DNA of 64,000 bases from contig NZ_AP022314.1 in the NCBI RefSeq assembly GCF_009936235.1, forward strand, positions 4,526,001 to 4,590,000, written 5' to 3'. This document shows, piece by piece, positions 18,520-27,039 of the stretch. Source of the DNA: Mycobacterium xenopi. Its GTDB lineage: Bacteria; Actinomycetota; Actinomycetes; Mycobacteriales; Mycobacteriaceae. The notes under the pieces were generated by a model. It saw only the letters and a program-made list of their open reading frames with translations, was not told the origin of the DNA and made no database searches. Every line of letters begins with the position of its first letter. The first letter of the stretch is position 1. The translations under genes were made by a program, and so were the position numbers.

Positions 18520-19176
18520 CTATTGCCCGATTGCCATCAGCGCGCCGGGCTGCAGCCAGCGGATGATCTGCACCAGCGTGTCGTCGTCGATTGCCACGCA
18601 TCCTTCGGTGGGCCCGCCGTCGGTGGTGTGGAAGAAAAATGCCGCACCGTTGCCAGGGATGCGAGCGGTGTTGACGCCCATCACCACCGCGTGTTTGTAC
18701 TGTGGGATGTCGAGATTCTCGCTTGCGGCGGTATCGAACGGGCACTGGTCTTTTCGGCAGAGCTGCATGGTGTTGAAAGTCGGGCTGCGCTCGTCGCCGC
18801 TCCACCAGTGGTCGGGACCGACCTGGACATACTTCAGTCCCCCACCGGGATTGGGCGCGGTGCCAAACGCATACGGCAGCGTGAATACGCCCATCGGGGT
18901 GGCCGGGTAGCCGCTTTTGGCCTGTGGCGTCAGACCCGCCGATCCGACGTGGGCGGGTATGCCCGCCGCGATCGGCTGCCATCCCGTGGCGCTGCGCTGA
19001 TAGACATCCATCTTGGCGTTCGAACCGCCCACTCCGACAACGGAAATCACTTGGGTGGCATTGCCGACAGAGTGCGCGAACCACGGGTTTACCACCGCTG
19101 CGGTCAGCGGTGCGACCGCCATCGTGAAGCCGACCGCGCACAGCGCAGCAGACAGCACAGCCACCAGTCGGCGCAC
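18520..19176 (-). CDS. exported YkuD-fold protein, Rv0309 homologue
   Basis: 218 residues, the length I recall for Rv0309, with an N-terminal signal peptide (MRRLVAVLSAALCAVGFTMAV). The C-terminal motif GGPTEGCVAI, preceded by a His, is the active-site Cys region of YkuD-type L,D-transpeptidase-like proteins. It probably acts in the envelope. In M. tuberculosis the next gene is the PAP2 phosphatase Rv0308; here that homologue is 38 kb away at 57.7 kb, marking the edge of an inserted region. Confidence 0.87.
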   Translation of the reverse strand: MRRLVAVLSAALCAVGFTMAVAPLTAAVVNPWFAHSVGNATQVISVVGVGGSNAKMDVYQRSATGWQPIAAGIPAHVGSAGLTPQAKSGYPATPMGVFTLPYAFGTAPNPGGGLKYVQVGPDHWWSGDERSPTFNTMQLCRKDQCPFDTAASENLDIPQYKHAVVMGVNTARIPGNGAAFFFHTTDGGPTEGCVAIDDDTLVQIIRWLQPGALMAIGQ

Positions 19177-19421
19177 CGTTTCATGATCAGCGGGTCAAGA
19201 CCTGAGGTCAAGTAAAGGTTAAGACTCGATTCGGTCACCGAGCCGTCTACAGCCCGGGGCGCATCGACGGGTTCGCCTATATGATCGGCAGCGATGTCTC
19301 TTTCGAAGCGACGAAAACACCTGACATCGTTGATTTCTGCGATGTTGTGGTCCATTCGCCGCCCGGCCAATTGACTGTTGCATAGATTGCCCAACGTATC
19401 TGGGGGTACTAGAGGGCGACG

Positions 19422-21938
19422 ATGACACCGACCAACCGCGGCATCACGCCGTCCCATCCAAATCGAAGCAGCCAGCTCGCCGCGATGAGCGCGGAAAGCT
19501 CACCGCCGCTGACAGTCTGGCTCGGGTCGGCGATGTACACCTTTCCCACCGACCGGGATGTCACCGTGGGGCGCGACCGTGACTGTGACATCTGCCTGCA
19601 CGAGGGTGACCGCGCTTCCCTCGGGTTGATATCACGCACGCACGCGATATTGCGGTTCGACGGCGCGCAGTGGGTTGCCGTGGACAAAAGCCAGAACGGT
19701 GTTTTCGTCGACGGCGTGCGCGCCCCGATGGTGATGATCGGCGACCGCCAGAACATCGCGCTGGGCAGCCCGCACGGACCGCAGCTAACGTTTCGTGTCG
19801 CGACCTCTGCAGCGCCGGCCGAGCCGCGCAATCCGCCGACGCTGGACCGCATGTCGGCCGCGCAGGCCAACACCGGCAACGCCAGGACGAACCGGTTCCC
19901 CCGCGCTGTGCTGGCGCCGCCGATGCCGCGAACCCCGCCCGCACCACCGCAGCCGCGGCGTTCCGGACGCTTTGGCGACACGATGCGTTTCTTACTGCCG
20001 CCGCGGCCTGGCGTCGCGCCGCCTGGGACGACGACGGTCGGCCGCACCCAGACCAACGACGTCGTCATCGAAGATGCGCTGGCATCCCGCATGCACGCGA
20101 TGCTGGTGCCGACCCCGGCTGGTATCGAAATCCGCGACAACAACAGCAGCAACGGCACGTTCGTGAACGGCACCCGCATCAGCCGCGCAGTGCTGCGCGA
20201 CGGCGACATCGTCACCATCGGCAACACCGACCTGCTGGCGGCGGGCAACACCTTGTTGCCGCGCCCCGCGCCTGCGCACACCAGCGGACTCACCGCCGAC
20301 GGGCTGGGGCTGAACATCGACGGACACACTCTGTTGACCAACGTGTCGTTCACCGCGCGGCCCGGAACACTGACCGCGGTGATCGGGCCATCCGGTGCCG
20401 GTAAATCCACGCTCGTCAAGCTGATTGGCGGCACCACGGCGCCGAGCGCGGGAGTGGTCAGCTTCGAGGGGCACAACGTGCACGCCGAATACGCTTCGAT
20501 GCGCTCCCGCATCGGGATCGTGCCCCAAGACGACGTCGTCCACCGCCAGCTGACCGTCGAACAAGCGCTGAGCTACGCCGCAGAACTGCGCCTGCCGCCG
20601 GACACCTCAGCCGCTGATCGTGGCCAGGTGGTCACCCGAGTGCTCGACGAGCTGGATCTCACCCCACACCGAAAAACCCGGGTGGACAAGCTTTCTGGAG
20701 GGCAACGCAAACGTGCATCGGTGGCGATGGAACTGTTGACTGGTCCGTCGCTGCTGATCCTCGACGAACCGACCTCAGGGCTCGACCCGGCGTTGGACCG
20801 GCAGGTGATGACGATGTTGCGCCGGCTCGCCGACGCCGGCCGGGTGGTGATCGTGGTCACCCATTCGCTGAACTACGTCAACATGTGCGACCAGATTCTG
20901 CTGCTGGCACCCGGCGGGAAGACCGCATTCGCAGACTCGCCCAGGCGGATCGGGCCGGTGATGGGAACCACCGACTGGGCCGACATCTTCGCGCGGGTCA
21001 GCACCGATCCCGACGGTGTGCACCGGGCATTCCTGGCGCGGCATCCTGCCCCTCCGCGACCATCGTCGTCCGCTACCGGCGCGGTGCCGCTTGGTGTTCC
21101 GCCGCATACCAGCATGTGGCGCCAGATTTCGACGATCGCGCGCCGCCAGACCCGGCTGATCGCCGCCGATCGCGGCTATTTTGCGTTCCTGGCTGTACTG
21201 CCGTTCGTTCTCGGCTCGCTGCTGCTGGCAGTTCCCGGTAATACCGGCCTAGGTTTCGCTGATCCGCGGGCATCACAGGCCGACGAACCCAGTGAAATCC
21301 TGATTCTGCTCAATATTGCCGCGGTGTTCATGGGCACCGCGTTGACCATCCGTGATCTGGTCGGTGAACGCACGATCTTCAAACGTGAGCAGGCTGTAGG
21401 CCTTTCGGCGTCGGCGTATCTGCTGGCCAAGGTGCTGGTCTACAGCGTTGCCGCGTTAATCCAAACCGCCGTCTTGACAGCGATTTTGGTGGCCGGGAAG
21501 AGTGCACCCACCCGCGGTGCGGTGTTGTTGGGCAATGGTGTTGCCGAGCTCTACGTAACGCTGGCGGCCACGGCCATCGCCTCAGCGATGGTTGGGCTGG
21601 CGTTGTCGTCGCTGGCCCGCTCCGGGGAACAGATTTTGCCGATGCTGGTGGTGGCGATCATGGTGTCGATGGTGTTGGCCGGCGGGCTGATCCCGGTGAC
21701 TGGTCGCATGGGGCTGTCGCAGGTGTCGTGGCTGGTGCCGGCGCGGTGGGGCTTCGCGGCCTCGGCTTCGACGGTGGACCTGCGCCATATCGAAGTCGAC
21801 GTGCCCGCCGACCGGCTGTGGCTGCATTCGCCGCGTTATTGGCTGCTCGATATGGGGATGCTGGTAACGCTGGGCCTGGCAGCCACAGTGTTGGTCCGGT
21901 TTCGGCTGCGGCTGCCTGCGCGCGGCCACGCTCGGTAG
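19422..21938 (+). CDS. ABC exporter with two FHA domains, Rv1747-like
   Basis: 838 residues. FHA domain 1 at ~30-130 (DVTVGRDRDCDICL) and FHA 2 at ~205-285 (TTVGRTQTNDVVIEDALASRMHA, NNSSNGTFVNG) should bind phosphothreonine. The ABC ATPase at ~300-520 has Walker A GPSGAGKST, signature LSGGQRKR and Walker B LLILDEPTSGLD. An ABC-2 type membrane domain with about six spans closes the protein. Rv1747 of M. tuberculosis has this layout, is a substrate of PknF and is linked to cell-wall lipid export. The start at 19422 has GAGGG upstream; an alternative ATG at 19485 has none. It is the first gene past the break in synteny with M. tuberculosis. Confidence 0.93.
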   Translation: MTPTNRGITPSHPNRSSQLAAMSAESSPPLTVWLGSAMYTFPTDRDVTVGRDRDCDICLHEGDRASLGLISRTHAILRFDGAQWVAVDKSQNGVFVDGVRAPMVMIGDRQNIALGSPHGPQLTFRVATSAAPAEPRNPPTLDRMSAAQANTGNARTNRFPRAVLAPPMPRTPPAPPQPRRSGRFGDTMRFLLPPRPGVAPPGTTTVGRTQTNDVVIEDALASRMHAMLVPTPAGIEIRDNNSSNGTFVNGTRISRAVLRDGDIVTIGNTDLLAAGNTLLPRPAPAHTSGLTADGLGLNIDGHTLLTNVSFTARPGTLTAVIGPSGAGKSTLVKLIGGTTAPSAGVVSFEGHNVHAEYASMRSRIGIVPQDDVVHRQLTVEQALSYAAELRLPPDTSAADRGQVVTRVLDELDLTPHRKTRVDKLSGGQRKRASVAMELLTGPSLLILDEPTSGLDPALDRQVMTMLRRLADAGRVVIVVTHSLNYVNMCDQILLLAPGGKTAFADSPRRIGPVMGTTDWADIFARVSTDPDGVHRAFLARHPAPPRPSSSATGAVPLGVPPHTSMWRQISTIARRQTRLIAADRGYFAFLAVLPFVLGSLLLAVPGNTGLGFADPRASQADEPSEILILLNIAAVFMGTALTIRDLVGERTIFKREQAVGLSASAYLLAKVLVYSVAALIQTAVLTAILVAGKSAPTRGAVLLGNGVAELYVTLAATAIASAMVGLALSSLARSGEQILPMLVVAIMVSMVLAGGLIPVTGRMGLSQVSWLVPARWGFAASASTVDLRHIEVDVPADRLWLHSPRYWLLDMGMLVTLGLAATVLVRFRLRLPARGHAR

Positions 21939-22017
21939 GCTGCTGGCGCCGGTCCAAGGTGAATTGACCGCGTGGCAACCGGGAGTAGCGTTACCCGCAG
22001 CTTCGGAAGGGGTGACG

Positions 22018-22332
22018 ATGTTCGTTGACACGGGGTCGCTGCACTCGGGTGCCGATGATTCTCACCGGGCCGGCGGGCATGCTGGCGACAGCGCCAATCA
22101 TTTGGCGGGCACGTCCCCGGTGGCCGGGATGTTCGGCGACTTCGCAGCAGCGCACGAGTTTCACCAGGCAGTCAGCCAAGCCCATACTCACCACACCAAC
22201 GAACTGCGGGGCCACCAACAGACCCTCAGTGACGTCGGCGACAAGGCCCGCACCGCTGCGACAGCGTTCACCGATATGGAGGAACGCAACACGGTGAAGT
22301 TGGATGCGGTGCGTTGCAACTCCGATACATAA
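22018..22332 (+). CDS. DUF2563 family protein, first gene of a T7SS-type module
   Basis: 104 residues from the ATG at 22018, with GGAAGGGG 7 bp upstream. It starts MFVDTGSLHSGADDSHRAGGHA and has FGDFAAAHEFHQAV, recognisable as the mycobacterial DUF2563 family, a small helical protein (Rv2798c is the member I associate with this context). Its 3' end overlaps the start of a truncated large gene. In Rv2798c-Rv2797c-lppV and here the gene precedes a large secreted-type protein and a lipoprotein, which suggests a chaperone or co-secreted partner role. Degenerate copies lie at 23687 and 43280. Confidence 0.8.
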   Translation: MFVDTGSLHSGADDSHRAGGHAGDSANHLAGTSPVAGMFGDFAAAHEFHQAVSQAHTHHTNELRGHQQTLSDVGDKARTAATAFTDMEERNTVKLDAVRCNSDT

Positions 22333-22771
22333 GCATCCCTCTGCTCGTCGCGGAGGCCGGTGGTGACCCGTGGGAAGTCAATGCCAGCCTCCAAAGTGGT
22401 CGTCCGGCAGCGCGATTTCGGATTTGGCTCAGGCGTTTCACAATGCGGGTCAATGCACGGCCGAGTCCAGCAACGCTTTTCTGGAGGCGCGCCGGCGCTT
22501 CGAGGTGTCCTGGAACCGCGAGAACGGCGAGCATCCGATCAACGACTCGGCTGAAGTGCAGCGCGCCACCACCGCGCTGCAGGTACAGGCCGCCCAACTA
22601 CCCAAGATCGCGGTCGACTTGGAGAACGTCGCTGCCACCCTTGCCGAGGCACAGCGCACGTCGGCGGTGTCGATTTTGACGCTGGAGAGCCAGCTGCGGC
22701 AGCTCGACAACGAGGTCGGCCAGGCGCTTGACCTAGAGAAGAACCCCAGGTTGTCTGCCGCCGCAGCGGCC
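22314..22771 (+). pseudogene. truncated N-terminal domain of a Rv2797c/CpnT-type secreted protein
   Basis: From a TTG at 22314, overlapping the DUF2563 gene, the reading is QLRYISIPLLVAEAGGDPW then NASLQSGRPA. A frame slip near 22410 follows, then ISDLAQAFHNAGQCTAE, FEVSWNRENGEHPINDSAEV and a helical region to RLSAA at about 22771. It aligns along its length with residues 1-~150 of the two full toxins in the window and then stops abruptly. The rest is replaced by the unrelated frame at 22772. So this is a broken first copy of the delivery domain. Confidence 0.82.
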
Positions 22772-22932
22772 ACCCCGAGCGCCTGGCAACCGATGGGATG
22801 CTGGCCGAAGGAAGGCACCAGCCGCACATCGGTCCCGTCCGAATACCCGGTCTACCGGCGTTTGTCGACCCTGAAGGCGATCGCTCACCGGATAGCATCA
22901 AAGACGATCACGCATATCCGGCATATGAATGA
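22772..22932 (+). pseudogene. C-terminal tail of a lost large protein, copy 1
   Basis: An open frame without a start reads ERLATDGMLAEGRHQPHIG, VRIPGLPAFVDPEGDR and ends KDDHAYPAYE with a TGA at 22930-22932. It overlaps the lipoprotein ATG by several bases, as a real upstream gene would. I infer it is the C-terminus of a Rv2797c-like protein whose middle is deleted. Identical sequence is present at 42365-42525. Confidence 0.6.
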
Positions 22933-23533
22933 TCACGAATCTCCGCGCATGAGCCTCCCAGACAACCGTCGAAGCCGATCATGGTCCCTAGTAGTCGTTC
23001 TGGCGACGCTGAGCCTGCCGCTCTTGATAGGAGGATGCTCGGCAATGTCTCGAAACCGACATGACATTGACCATCCAGCCAACCCCTTGCCGGATCAACA
23101 AGCCATGGCACAGGTTATCGATCCTGCAAGGCAGATCGCCAAAGTCGCTGGGCTGCAGGATTTCACAGGAGGCTTCCACTGGGAGTCATGCAACGACCAA
23201 GGAGACCCACCTTATCGAGGACTTGTAGAGATGAGTTTTCAGTGGCCTATGGACGAGTCCAAGGGCTACCCCACCGAGGTCGATCCCAACACCTACTTTG
23301 ACAAGCTGGCCGCGACCATGGCCGCCCACGGTTGGAACAATGGGCCGCCACCCGGCTGGCACTCGTACGGACGAGTCATCAACAAAGATGGCGTGGTGGC
23401 CGTCATGACTCAGGACCCGGCCAGCGGCAGGGGGGCCATCGACGTCTCTGGTGAATGCCGCAACATGACCAACCATCGTCACAACGGCACAGTGATGGGC
23501 TTCGAAATCACCGACCAACTTCGTCAAGGCTGA
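22925..23533 (+). CDS. lipoprotein, LppV-like, copy 1
   Basis: About 202 residues from the ATG at 22925 (a second ATG at 22949 is possible). Signal segment SWSLVVVLATLSLPL then lipobox LIGGC, so the mature protein is lipidated at that Cys and lies outside the membrane. The mature part has AQVIDPARQIAKVAGL, FHWESCNDQGDPPYRG and a C-terminal half with GWNNGPPPGWHSYGR. Lipoproteins of this type (LppV, Rv2796c) follow Rv2797c-like secreted proteins. An immunity or docking role for the module is an inference. The protein is duplicated at 42518 with one Gly/Asp difference near the C-terminus. Confidence 0.85.
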   Translation: MNDHESPRMSLPDNRRSRSWSLVVVLATLSLPLLIGGCSAMSRNRHDIDHPANPLPDQQAMAQVIDPARQIAKVAGLQDFTGGFHWESCNDQGDPPYRGLVEMSFQWPMDESKGYPTEVDPNTYFDKLAATMAAHGWNNGPPPGWHSYGRVINKDGVVAVMTQDPASGRGAIDVSGECRNMTNHRHNGTVMGFEITDQLRQG

Positions 23534-23686
23534 ACTGCTGGTCGGGACAGCTATCTGTCAAGCAGCCTCGGCTAGGCGAAGCGGCCCCGGGAGCACCGAC
23601 ATCCAGCGGCGAATCGGTCCGAGAACAGCTGAATTGACGAGCAAGCCACCGGCGGTACGCTTACCGACGCTCGGGAAGGGTTCGCG

Positions 23687-23979
23687 ATGTTGGTCAACAC
23701 GGAATGCTGCACTTAGAGGCCGTTGAGTCGCAAGCCGGCACGACTCGCCCGTCGCCGGCAATGCGCGTCACGGGCATCTTCGGCGACTTCGCCGTCGCGG
23801 AAGCGGCACATCAGGCGATCAGCGCCGGGCCCAGCTATCACGTGCGCACGTTGTGGGGTTATCAGGAGATCTCGGTGGAGTTGGTACCACGGCGAATTAT
23901 GCGACATCGCTTTTTACTGAGCCGCAAAGGCTATAGCGCGAAGGCGTTGCGGGGCCTGTGGTACAGCTACAAAACATAG
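23687..23979 (+). pseudogene. degenerate DUF2563 gene, copy 1
   Basis: GGAAGGGTTCGCGATG at 23674-23689 copies the leader and start of the intact DUF2563 gene, but the frame ends almost at once (MLVNTECCT then TAG). A shifted frame keeps VTGIFGDFAVAEAAHQAIS and SYHVRTLWGYQEIS, clearly the same family. It runs into the toxin start. The remnant still sits where the DUF2563 partner would be expected. Confidence 0.75.
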
Positions 23980-25838
23980 ACCTCGGCAAGCTGATTGCGG
24001 CCGCTGGCGGGGACCCGTGGCAGATCAATGCCAGCCTACAAAGTGGTCGCCCGGCCCAGATCGCCGAGCTTGGGCAGGCGTTTCATAACGCGGGTCAATG
24101 CACCGCCGAGGCCGACAACGCCTTTGTGGAGGCGTATCGCCGGTTTGAGTCGTCGTGGAACCGAGACAACGGCGACCATCCGATCAACGACTCCGCTGAA
24201 GTGCAGCGGACCATCCGATCGCTCCGTGGGCAGGCGGCCCAATTGCCCAAGATCGCCGTCGACCTGGAGAACATCGCGGCCAGTCTCGCTGAGGCGCAAC
24301 GAACCTGCGGTGTGTTGATCTCGACTTTGGAGGCGCAATTAACAGACATCGACAGGCGGATCGGCGCGGCCGAAGAACTCGACAGGACCGGCAACCTCTC
24401 CGCTGCGGATCAGGAGGCAGTTGACCAACTTATAAACAGCCTCGAACTCCAAGCTATTGACGACACCAAATCGACGCTGGCCCAGCTACAGTCCATTCGA
24501 GCCGGCTACTCGGACTATTTGCAGAAGTCGCTGACCAACCTGCGCACCGACGGATACGACCCGACGGCGATCCAGGGGCTAGACGCCGACAAGACCAAAG
24601 ACCAAGTGCCTGATGGCATTCCACCGTCCGGGCTCGAGGCCGGCGAGCTGGCCGACATTAAACGGGTCACTAATCAGGCTGTGGTGGACCAGATGGCCAA
24701 GGTGCGCGCGGCACAAAAAGCCATCGACCACGCCCTGGCCACCGCGTATACCAAAGGCCAAGGCTCCCCGGAAGGCCAGGCGGCGCTTGCGCGCCTGCCT
24801 GAGCTGAAGAAGAACCTCGCCGACGCGCTCAATGACTTAGGCAAGCTGCCCGACTACAACAACGTCGACCCGACCACGGTCCACACCAGCCCGGATGGCC
24901 ATTTTGTGTTCGGCTATACCGCCGATGGCCAGCCCATGCAGGTCACCGGTCAGCTCAAGAATGGCACGGGCGAAATCTTCGACCAGGGCACGGGCACCTA
25001 CTACACCTTCCAAGGCGGCAAGCTCGTCGGAACCCGCACGCTCGACCCGGGCCGCGCCGAAGCCACCGATGAGCCGCTTTTGACCGCCGTCACCCTGGCC
25101 GTCGGCGCACCGGAATTAAAGGCAGGCGGCGAGGCGGCCTGGCAGGGGCTCAAAACTCTGTTTACTGGCGAAGGCCTCTCCTCTGGCGTCGGCATCACCT
25201 CCGACAACGTCCTGCCTCGCGCCTTCGCAGCGGCCGAGACCCGCGCCGCGGCCGCCGCGCAAAGCCTCGCAACCGACCACCCGCTGCCGCTTTCGCCCAC
25301 CGCCGCCGTTGACCATCCCGTTCCGTTAGTCACGGGCGAGCATTCAATACCACCAGGAACAAATGACCACATACCCGCTGAACACCTCGCACCGGCGGTA
25401 GTAGACAGCCCACCTCCGGTCCCGATCGAATCTGGTCGGCCTGAGTTCAACTTGGACAACCCGCTGGACCTTATGACTCCAGAGCTCCGCGCGCTGTCCG
25501 AACAGCACCTGACCGGAAGCGGCGAAACGGTGATCGGGCCATTTACACCGGAGGGTGGCGGGCTTTCCTACATCCAGGTCGCAGACCAACGCGGCGCCAG
25601 CTACTTCGACATCGGGGATGCGTGGAATGCGGCCACACCGACCGAACGACTCGCCGCCAACCAACATGTGCTCGACGTCGCCATAGCGAACCGCGACACC
25701 ATCACCTTGTCGGTACCATTCGGGAAGATTGACCCAAATAGTTTCACGGCTGCAGAAATTCGATACTTTGAAGCCCACGGTTACCAACGTGTAGGTAATA
25801 ATATCCTTACCCCATCAACCGGAGGAACCACGCGGTGA
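23958..25838 (+). CDS. polymorphic toxin A with T7SS-type N-terminal domain
   Basis: 626 residues from a GTG at 23958. Residues 1-~150 are a helical domain (AAAGGDPWQINASLQSG, AELGQAFHNAG, FESSWNRDNGDHPINDSAEV) of the Rv2797c/CpnT-like class, with a YRRFE that fits the T7SS YxxxD/E pattern. Residues ~150-455 are a long helical and pre-toxin region (SPDGHFVFGYTADGQPMQVTG). A Pro-rich linker follows (~455-500). The last ~115 residues, from FNLDNPLDLMTPELRAL to the end, are the putative toxin: GSGETVIGPF, YIQVADQRGASYFDIGDAWNAATP and AANQHVLDVAIANRDTI. The activity is not known to me. The stop overlaps the immunity start (GTGA). No export machinery is encoded nearby. Confidence 0.82.
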   Translation: MVQLQNIDLGKLIAAAGGDPWQINASLQSGRPAQIAELGQAFHNAGQCTAEADNAFVEAYRRFESSWNRDNGDHPINDSAEVQRTIRSLRGQAAQLPKIAVDLENIAASLAEAQRTCGVLISTLEAQLTDIDRRIGAAEELDRTGNLSAADQEAVDQLINSLELQAIDDTKSTLAQLQSIRAGYSDYLQKSLTNLRTDGYDPTAIQGLDADKTKDQVPDGIPPSGLEAGELADIKRVTNQAVVDQMAKVRAAQKAIDHALATAYTKGQGSPEGQAALARLPELKKNLADALNDLGKLPDYNNVDPTTVHTSPDGHFVFGYTADGQPMQVTGQLKNGTGEIFDQGTGTYYTFQGGKLVGTRTLDPGRAEATDEPLLTAVTLAVGAPELKAGGEAAWQGLKTLFTGEGLSSGVGITSDNVLPRAFAAAETRAAAAAQSLATDHPLPLSPTAAVDHPVPLVTGEHSIPPGTNDHIPAEHLAPAVVDSPPPVPIESGRPEFNLDNPLDLMTPELRALSEQHLTGSGETVIGPFTPEGGGLSYIQVADQRGASYFDIGDAWNAATPTERLAANQHVLDVAIANRDTITLSVPFGKIDPNSFTAAEIRYFEAHGYQRVGNNILTPSTGGTTR

Positions 25839-26257
25839 AGACATTACTAAGCTTTTTCCTGGCATACTGTGATTTTCTGTACTTGGACCCGCGTTATCGC
25901 ATTACAGACTCGAGGACGTCCGGTGCCGCGACAGTCGACGCGGGCTTGACACTTACTGGCCCCGTCATCAGCTGGTCCCTGCAGAATAACCGTGGACAAA
26001 TAGGCTTCGGCGTCGCGCCAACTAAGTTCGCCGCTTCGGCTGAAAACTGGTTTCGAGTATCGATCATCCGGCAGTACCTCGACGACTACGACGAGACCAA
26101 CGCTGTGACGCCAGTAGAGGCTGTCGCGTGGATCCGGGAAAATACCGGCCGCATCGAAGAGCTTTTTTCAGGCGATTCAGCCGCTCGGTCCTGTGAAGCG
26201 CTTATCGCGCTGGAGGATGTACTAGCAACCAAGTATTACGGCCCCCCGAAAGCATAG
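25835..26257 (+). CDS. putative immunity protein for toxin A
   Basis: 140 residues from a GTG that overlaps the toxin stop. It begins MKTLLSFFLAYCDFLYLDPRYRITDS and has SWSLQNNRGQIGFGVAP and WFRVSIIRQYLDDYDE; acidic, soluble, no signal peptide, as expected for a cytosolic antitoxin. A diverged paralogue follows the orphan toxin tip at 31259. Four-base overlap with a C-terminal toxin domain and its own low-G+C codon use are typical of polymorphic-toxin immunity genes. I do not recognise an Imm family. Confidence 0.78.
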   Translation: MKTLLSFFLAYCDFLYLDPRYRITDSRTSGAATVDAGLTLTGPVISWSLQNNRGQIGFGVAPTKFAASAENWFRVSIIRQYLDDYDETNAVTPVEAVAWIRENTGRIEELFSGDSAARSCEALIALEDVLATKYYGPPKA

Positions 26258-26403
26258 ACAGCCGAGAAGTAATGCGCCGCTGAAGCGATATGGAGGCTTG
26301 CGGATGGCGTACTCGGCCCGTTATCCCCGCGAGCATGCGCTCAAAATACGTACTCCGAACGTGATGCGGCGGCTTCGACGTGGCCGCACTCAGGGGGGCA
26401 ACA

Positions 26404-26445
26404 CAGCTGAATTCCCGAATCGGTGATCAGCGATACCATAGCCCC
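26404..26445 (+). promoter_or_regulatory. conserved leaderless promoter, membrane protein 1
   Basis: The -10 box TACCAT (26434-26439) is followed by six bases and then ATG, so the A of ATG is the probable transcription start. The upstream motif CTGAATTCCCGAATCGGTGA matches the four other copies in the window. Confidence 0.65.
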
Positions 26446-27039
26446 ATGCCGGATACGCCTTCCCCCGGGTTTCCGCCAGTACCGGGCCAGCCAGGGCTTC
26501 CCATCCCGCCGACCGCACCCGTGTCATGGCATCCGACGAGAGCGTTGCGCCGGCCCTCACGCTGGCCGATGCTGATCGCAATAGCCTCGCTATGTGGAAC
26601 AGTCGTCGCCGTAGGTATAGCCCTCGCGGCATGGCTGCGACCCGGCCCGGAAAACAGGCCCCCACCAGCGCCGCATGCGCCGGTGTTTACCGACGAGCAA
26701 ATCGCGGGCGCGAAAAGCACAATGTGCGCTGCTTACGCCACAGTACATCGCGCTGTAGGGGTGAACACAAGCCGCAACGAAGGCAACGATCCAACCTCAA
26801 CTCTCGCAGTACTAGCGAATGCACGCCTGGCAATTTACGGCGGCGGTGGTTATCTGTTTACTAAGTTGGCTGAAGAGCCAGCTACGCCCCCTAGCCTCGC
26901 CAGCGCAATACGGACGCTCGCCAATGCGTACCAGGATGTAGCAATTGGTTATATGGCTGACTTGCAGAAGACTGATCTCGATGCATCGCTCCGCGCAGCA
27001 GACAACGCGACAATCTCCATCGAACAGCAGTGCAAATGA
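26446..27039 (+). CDS. small single-span membrane protein, Rv3901c-like, paralogue 1
   Basis: 197 residues. Pro-rich cytosolic start (MPDTPSPGFPPVPGQPG), one membrane span (MLIAIASLCGTVVAVGIALAAWL) and an exterior helical domain with TDEQIAGAKSTMCAAYATVHR and a final EQQCK; the two conserved Cys may form a disulphide. The same design recurs five more times in the window. In M. tuberculosis a small membrane protein gene, Rv3901c, follows the cpnT-ift pair, so position and design match. It overlaps the next paralogue (ATGA). A role in positioning or regulating the toxin system is inferred. Confidence 0.78.
   Translation: MPDTPSPGFPPVPGQPGLPIPPTAPVSWHPTRALRRPSRWPMLIAIASLCGTVVAVGIALAAWLRPGPENRPPPAPHAPVFTDEQIAGAKSTMCAAYATVHRAVGVNTSRNEGNDPTSTLAVLANARLAIYGGGGYLFTKLAEEPATPPSLASAIRTLANAYQDVAIGYMADLQKTDLDASLRAADNATISIEQQCK

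Larger units (their letters stand above)
22772..25322 (+). repeat. 2.55-kb duplicated block, copy 1
   Basis: Nearly identical to 42365-44915 (constant offset 19593). It covers the tail fragment, lipoprotein, DUF2563 remnant and the first ~455 codons of the toxin. I saw only a handful of differences, for example at 23452, 23583, 24739 and around 25170-25185. Identity ends inside the toxin at the codons for HPVPL. Confidence 0.9.
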
